A stretch of DNA of 6,298 nt from an uncultured bacterium. GTDB taxonomy: Bacteria; Desulfobacterota; WTBG01. Under the pieces are notes generated by a model, which was given only the letters and a program-made list of their open reading frames with translations, ran no database searches and was not told where the DNA came from. Positions 6,169-6,298 of the stretch are shown here, piece by piece; position 1 is the stretch's first letter, and each line of letters starts with the position of its first letter. A program made the position numbers and the translations under genes. Location of the stretch: contig CALJBY010000058.1 in the NCBI GenBank assembly GCA_938024025.1, positions 1 through 6,298 on the forward strand. The letters run 5' to 3'.

Positions 6169-6298
6169 TCCTTCACCTCCCGATGAACGAGCAGAACCAC
6201 TGTTTGCGGTACAGGGCCTCAGTAAAAGTTACGGGATGAATCACAAGCAGGTAGAGGCCCTTAAAGATATCACCTTTACCGTCTCCCACGGGGAGTTG
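6161..6298 (+). CDS. lolD: Lipoprotein-releasing ABC transporter ATP-binding protein LolD, 3'-truncated by window edge
   Basis: The first 46 codons are present and the frame is open to the right edge. The start ATG overlaps the lolC stop by eight bases (ATGAATAA). After a short polar leader, FAVQGLSKSYG and VEALKDITFTVSHGEL match the N-terminal beta-sheet region of LolD/MacB-type ABC ATPases. Tyr24 fits the A-loop position that stacks on adenine. The Walker A motif would begin just past the edge, so catalytic competence cannot be judged. Family and role (ATP hydrolysis driving LolC/E) follow from this N-terminus and the adjacent permease. A general MacB-like ATPase is the main alternative. 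Confidence 0.88.
   Translation, partial: MNNPSPPDERAEPLFAVQGLSKSYGMNHKQVEALKDITFTVSHGEL

Overview
The window is an ordinary core-genome stretch of a Gram-negative bacterium, about 45% GC by eye. All genes are on the + strand, in two functional blocks. A type IV pilus block (pilB, cut by the left edge, then pilC) runs to about 3281. A lysS-lolC-lolD block starts at 3445 and is cut by the right edge inside lolD. The PilC sequence, and the order lysS, lolC/E permease, lolD, resemble what I recall from Desulfobacterota/Desulfuromonadota (former Deltaproteobacteria, Geobacter-like). That assignment is from memory and only moderately certain. LolCD-type lipoprotein export genes imply an outer membrane.

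Layout: 3-1634 is the PilB/GspE-family extension ATPase without its first residues. The gap 1635-2072 has no convincing gene, but it holds three candidate folded elements: a nested hairpin with a possible pseudoknot right after the pilB stop, a 9-bp inverted repeat that may terminate pilB transcripts, and a stem-loop near 1949-1979. An imperfect inverted repeat at 1634-1643 and 1970-1980 brackets most of the gap. PilC follows at 2073-3281. The 163-base gap after pilC holds a weak hairpin and a very clear Rho-independent terminator at 3388-3427. A plausible sigma-70 promoter for lysS is superimposed on that terminator. LysS (3445-4923), LolC/E (4930-6168) and the start of LolD (6161-6298) are tightly packed, with a 6-base gap and an 8-base overlap, and look like one operon.

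Function: PilB powers pilin polymerisation on the inner-membrane platform protein PilC. LysS charges tRNA-Lys. LolC/E with LolD forms an ABC transporter that extracts lipoproteins from the inner membrane for delivery to the outer membrane. All complete genes look intact, with their family motifs present. I found no previously undescribed system. The points most worth a second look are the interleaved terminator/promoter before lysS and the structured, gene-free gap between pilB and pilC, where a pilT gene would often sit.
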